Shown: positions 5,683-7,853 of the stretch, piece after piece
Position numbering within the stretch: position 1 is the stretch's first letter
Layout of the letters: every line of letters starts with the position of its first letter
NCBI GenBank assembly: GCA_937899295.1
Contig: CALBPO010000340.1
Location: 1 to 7,853 of the forward strand
Direction of reading: 5' to 3'
Source of the DNA: an uncultured Opitutia bacterium
GTDB taxonomy: Bacteria > Verrucomicrobiota > Verrucomicrobiia > Opitutales > Coraliomargaritaceae
DNA: 7,853 bases
Notes under the pieces: model-generated
Database searches by the model: none
The model's input: the letters and a program-made list of their open reading frames with translations, nothing else
Told to the model about the DNA's origin: nothing
Translations under genes and position numbers: made by a program

Positions 5683-7545
5683 ATGCCATATTTAATTTCT
5701 TTTCGCGCTCAAATTGTTGGCCTAGTTCTCTGCATTAGCGGCCTTTACCTGAGCGCTGCGCCAAAAATAGATCTCGTCGAACTCTATCACGGCATAGCCG
5801 AGGGTAACTATTTAATCGGTGATCTCGGTGGCGCGGAACGTGGCGTCGAACAAATGCTCCGTATTGACCCTGACTATCTGCCTGCAATCACGCTTAAAGC
5901 GCGAGTGATGCTCGATCAAAGGATGCCTTTGGAAGCCCTGACAGCCGCCGACCGAGCCATCGCGCTGGACCCCCAAAACAACGAGCTCGGTCTGCTTAAA
6001 GCCATCGCGCTGGGTCATACGGATCGCCGTAACGAGGCCGCAGCGCTTATACAAGAAATCCTCGCAAAAGCGAAACCAGAAAGCGAAGATACTCGAGCGG
6101 CCAAGCAACTGCTCGGCCTGCTTCGCATGGCTGAGGGGGAGTGGGATGACGCCGCCATCGCGTTTACAGAAATTTACCTTGCCGACCCCGAAACCGCCAG
6201 CACCAGTCTTCGCCTCAGTAGCGAAGCCTACCTTGAAAAAGCGCGTGCGAAGCTGCAAGACGGCGCTCAAGACGAAGCCATCGCTGCAATCGATCAAGCA
6301 ATCGAAGTCTACAAAGATCAAACCGGACAAGAAGCCCTCCAACAAAGTACCGCACTGCGCTTGTTACGTGCCCGACTTCTAACGCAAATCGGCCGTTTCG
6401 AGCTGGCGATCGCCAATTTACAAAACCTCACGGCACAACAGCCACAAAACTTCGAAGCCCTTATCACCCTAGCCTCGCTCTACGCAAGTGTGGAGCGCTG
6501 GGAATTGCTAGAAGCTGTGATCGAACCCATAGCCAAGCGTCCCGAGCTACGCGATGTCGCCCTCTACCTTGAAGGTCGCGCCGCCCTAGCTAAGAACCGT
6601 GTCGGCACCGCACGAGCTAAGTTCGAAGCCGCGATTGAAGCGCTGCCTCGAGAGGCTGACCTACTCCGTCGCTCCCTTTTGTTTTATCGCGGGCTCTGCC
6701 TTCAAAAACTCGGCCGTCACGAAGAAGCCTTTACTTCAATTCTTGATGCCGTCGACGCTGGTTTCCGTCCTGAGACGAGTGAAGAAGCACTTGTCGCGGG
6801 CCGCACCCTGCTTCTCGCGGGCCGCTCGAGTGATGCCATTCCGATTCTCGAAGCCATCACCCTAAATCGTATCCATCCAGGTGCTGCGGCTTGGGCAATG
6901 CTTGGCCGCGCCCACCTAGCTTCAGACACGCCTACTCTGGCTCTGAGCGCATTCAATGAATCCCTCTTGATAGACTCCGAACAAGCCGAAGTACTCGCAC
7001 TGCGAGGAGCACTCCTAAGAAAAATCGGTGATCTCGAAGGCGCCCTCGCAGACTACAAAAAAGCTCATCAACTCACCCCCTCGAGTTCAGTCTTGAGCTA
7101 CGAAAAAGGGCTCGTGCTCCTGCAGTTAGGCCGCTTACCCGAGGCTGAAGGCGTGCTCCAGATCGCAGCGCGGCAACTAAGCGCTTACTCTACTTTAGAT
7201 CTCATCCACGCTAACTGTGCCTACGCAATAGGAAAGATCGAAGGCGCAACAGAATCACTCAGCGGATACCTTGCCGAAAACCCAAAAACCCCCGAACCAA
7301 ATGCAATTTACTTAGCCCAACTATTGCAGGCCGATTTTAATAAAAACATATCTAGAGTGGCACGAACACCTGATTTAGCTAAGAATTTAAAAGTAACGAC
7401 CTTGAACGATCCTGTGATTCAATATTTCAATGGTGTGGCAAATCGCAAAGCAGTCCTGGATTGGGCAGGCATCGCCAAATCACCTCAAGGAGCAAGGCGA
7501 CAAATTTGCGCCGCTGCGTTTTGGATGGCGCAATGGGAACGATGA
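5683..7545 (+). CDS. Exported tetratricopeptide-repeat protein, possibly 3'-truncated
   Basis: This 620-residue TPR protein is probably periplasmic or outer-membrane associated and would act as a protein-protein scaffold. The N-terminus has a signal peptide: Arg8, a hydrophobic stretch at 11-24, and likely cleavage near Ala25-Ala26. There is no acceptable lipobox (LVLC has Leu before Cys). Residues from about 30 to 545 are amphipathic helical repeats of about 34 residues with TPR hallmarks, such as [13 protein letters not shown] (66-78), [16 protein letters not shown], and [20 protein letters not shown]. The final 40 residues (VLDWAGIA, then [16 protein letters not shown]) resemble the start of a conserved TPR C-terminal segment that I would expect to run on for some tens of residues, yet the frame stops at 7543 inside the metH N-terminus. 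GC falls from about 60% in the body to under 40% over 7321-7440. ATG 5683 has no Shine-Dalgarno. The specific partner or pathway is not recognisable. Confidence 0.82.
   Translation: MPYLISFRAQIVGLVLCISGLYLSAAPKIDLVELYHGIAEGNYLIGDLGGAERGVEQMLRIDPDYLPAITLKARVMLDQRMPLEALTAADRAIALDPQNNELGLLKAIALGHTDRRNEAAALIQEILAKAKPESEDTRAAKQLLGLLRMAEGEWDDAAIAFTEIYLADPETASTSLRLSSEAYLEKARAKLQDGAQDEAIAAIDQAIEVYKDQTGQEALQQSTALRLLRARLLTQIGRFELAIANLQNLTAQQPQNFEALITLASLYASVERWELLEAVIEPIAKRPELRDVALYLEGRAALAKNRVGTARAKFEAAIEALPREADLLRRSLLFYRGLCLQKLGRHEEAFTSILDAVDAGFRPETSEEALVAGRTLLLAGRSSDAIPILEAITLNRIHPGAAAWAMLGRAHLASDTPTLALSAFNESLLIDSEQAEVLALRGALLRKIGDLEGALADYKKAHQLTPSSSVLSYEKGLVLLQLGRLPEAEGVLQIAARQLSAYSTLDLIHANCAYAIGKIEGATESLSGYLAENPKTPEPNAIYLAQLLQADFNKNISRVARTPDLAKNLKVTTLNDPVIQYFNGVANRKAVLDWAGIAKSPQGARRQICAAAFWMAQWER
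7487..7492 (+). promoter_or_regulatory. Shine-Dalgarno-like AAGGAG upstream of metH
   Basis: AAGGAG at 7487-7492 is the only strong Shine-Dalgarno match before any start in this window. It is 13 bases upstream of a TTG at 7506 in the MetH frame, which is longer than the optimum. It is the main reason for proposing TTG 7506 as the metH start, but it also lies inside the TPR reading frame and may be coincidental. Confidence 0.3.
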
Positions 7546-7853
7546 TACAAGGCCATACTCTAGAAGAGAAAGACTTCAGAGGTACAGATTTTATTGATGC
7601 CCAAACCAACCAAAAAGGTAACAACGATCTACTGACACTAAGCCAGCCCCAAATTATTAGCGACGTTCACCGAGCATATTTAGATTCAAATGCCGATATA
7701 ATTAAAACCAACACCTTTTCATCAACCCGTATAGCTCAGGCTGATTACGGAATGGAAGACCAAGCCTATAAATTAAATGTAAACGCCGCCAAAATAGCCC
7801 GCAGCGTTGCTGATCAAGTATCTAAAAAACACACATCTCGACTAAGATTTGTT
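7506..7853 (+). CDS. metH: Cobalamin-dependent methionine synthase MetH, N-terminal part
   Basis: MetH transfers a methyl group from methyltetrahydrofolate via cobalamin to homocysteine, giving methionine. Only about 116 residues of a protein of roughly 1,200 are in the window; it runs off the right edge. The homocysteine-binding domain is clear by comparison with E. coli Met[11 protein letters not shown] (6-15), DFRG (23-26), KGNNDLL (37-43) and [12 protein letters not shown] (63-74). The zinc-ligand cysteines and the folate, cobalamin and activation domains would lie beyond the edge, so a short MetH lacking C-terminal modules or a BhmT-like enzyme is not excluded. The start is uncertain. 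TTG 7506 follows AAGGAG and leaves only 5 residues before LDGAMGTM, against 18 in E. coli; TTG 7461 is an alternative, and ATGs at 7533 and 7542 would cut into the motif. The gene overlaps the TPR gene by 40 bases in another frame and has about 40% GC, lower than most neighbours. Confidence 0.87.
   Translation, partial: MRRCVLDGAMGTMIQGHTLEEKDFRGTDFIDAQTNQKGNNDLLTLSQPQIISDVHRAYLDSNADIIKTNTFSSTRIAQADYGMEDQAYKLNVNAAKIARSVADQVSKKHTSRLRFV

Noticed and set aside
5812..6345. 177-codon open frame on the minus strand within the TPR gene
   Set aside because: It lies fully opposite a well-supported TPR coding region, its product is low-complexity and unrecognisable, and high GC with alanine-rich codons favours such antisense shadows.
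1..7853. Mobile element, CRISPR array, toxin-antitoxin pair, tRNA or other structured RNA
   Set aside because: I saw no transposase, integrase, spaced repeat array, terminal inverted repeats, tRNA-like cloverleaf or toxin-antitoxin gene pair; almost all sequence is accounted for by housekeeping-type genes.

Overview
The window is a densely coded stretch of a bacterial chromosome. It holds seven complete genes and the 5' end of an eighth, and no intergenic gap exceeds about 105 bases. Overall GC is moderate and varies: about 60% in the middle of the TPR gene and about 40% in the last 300 bases. The gene mix (membrane desaturase, secreted YHYH-domain protein, small stand-alone SET protein, GspE/PilB ATPase, large exported TPR protein, cobalamin-dependent methionine synthase) and the almost complete lack of Shine-Dalgarno sequences would fit a marine Verrucomicrobiota bacterium of the Opitutae type. 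That placement is an inference from protein style, not something the sequence proves.

Layout. At 61-1095 lies a membrane fatty-acid desaturase with all three histidine boxes. It is followed at 1140-2096 by an exported YHYH-domain protein. After a 55-base gap containing two small dyads comes an A/G-specific adenine glycosylase, MutY (2152-3156), and then a 127-residue SET-domain protein (3200-3583). After a 105-base spacer comes a secretion or pilus assembly ATPase of the GspE/PilB family (3689-5368). All these genes are on the plus strand. A small zinc-finger-like protein follows on the minus strand (5373-5624). It ends 4 bases from the ATPase gene and is divergent from a 620-residue exported TPR protein (5683-7545). 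The TPR gene overlaps, in another frame, the start of methionine synthase metH (7506 onward, cut by the window edge).

Functional picture. The genes serve separate housekeeping tasks: lipid unsaturation, base-excision repair of 8-oxoG:A mispairs, protein methylation, secretion or piliation, periplasmic scaffolding, and methionine synthesis. I see no phage, transposon, CRISPR, tRNA or rRNA, and no convincing new multi-gene system. The most unusual spot is the TPR/metH junction. There, about 21 bases encode what looks like a conserved TPR C-terminal motif in one frame and the conserved MetH N-terminal motif in another, next to a drop in GC. This could be a real gene overlap, an evolutionary fusion at a microhomology, or an assembly chimera.
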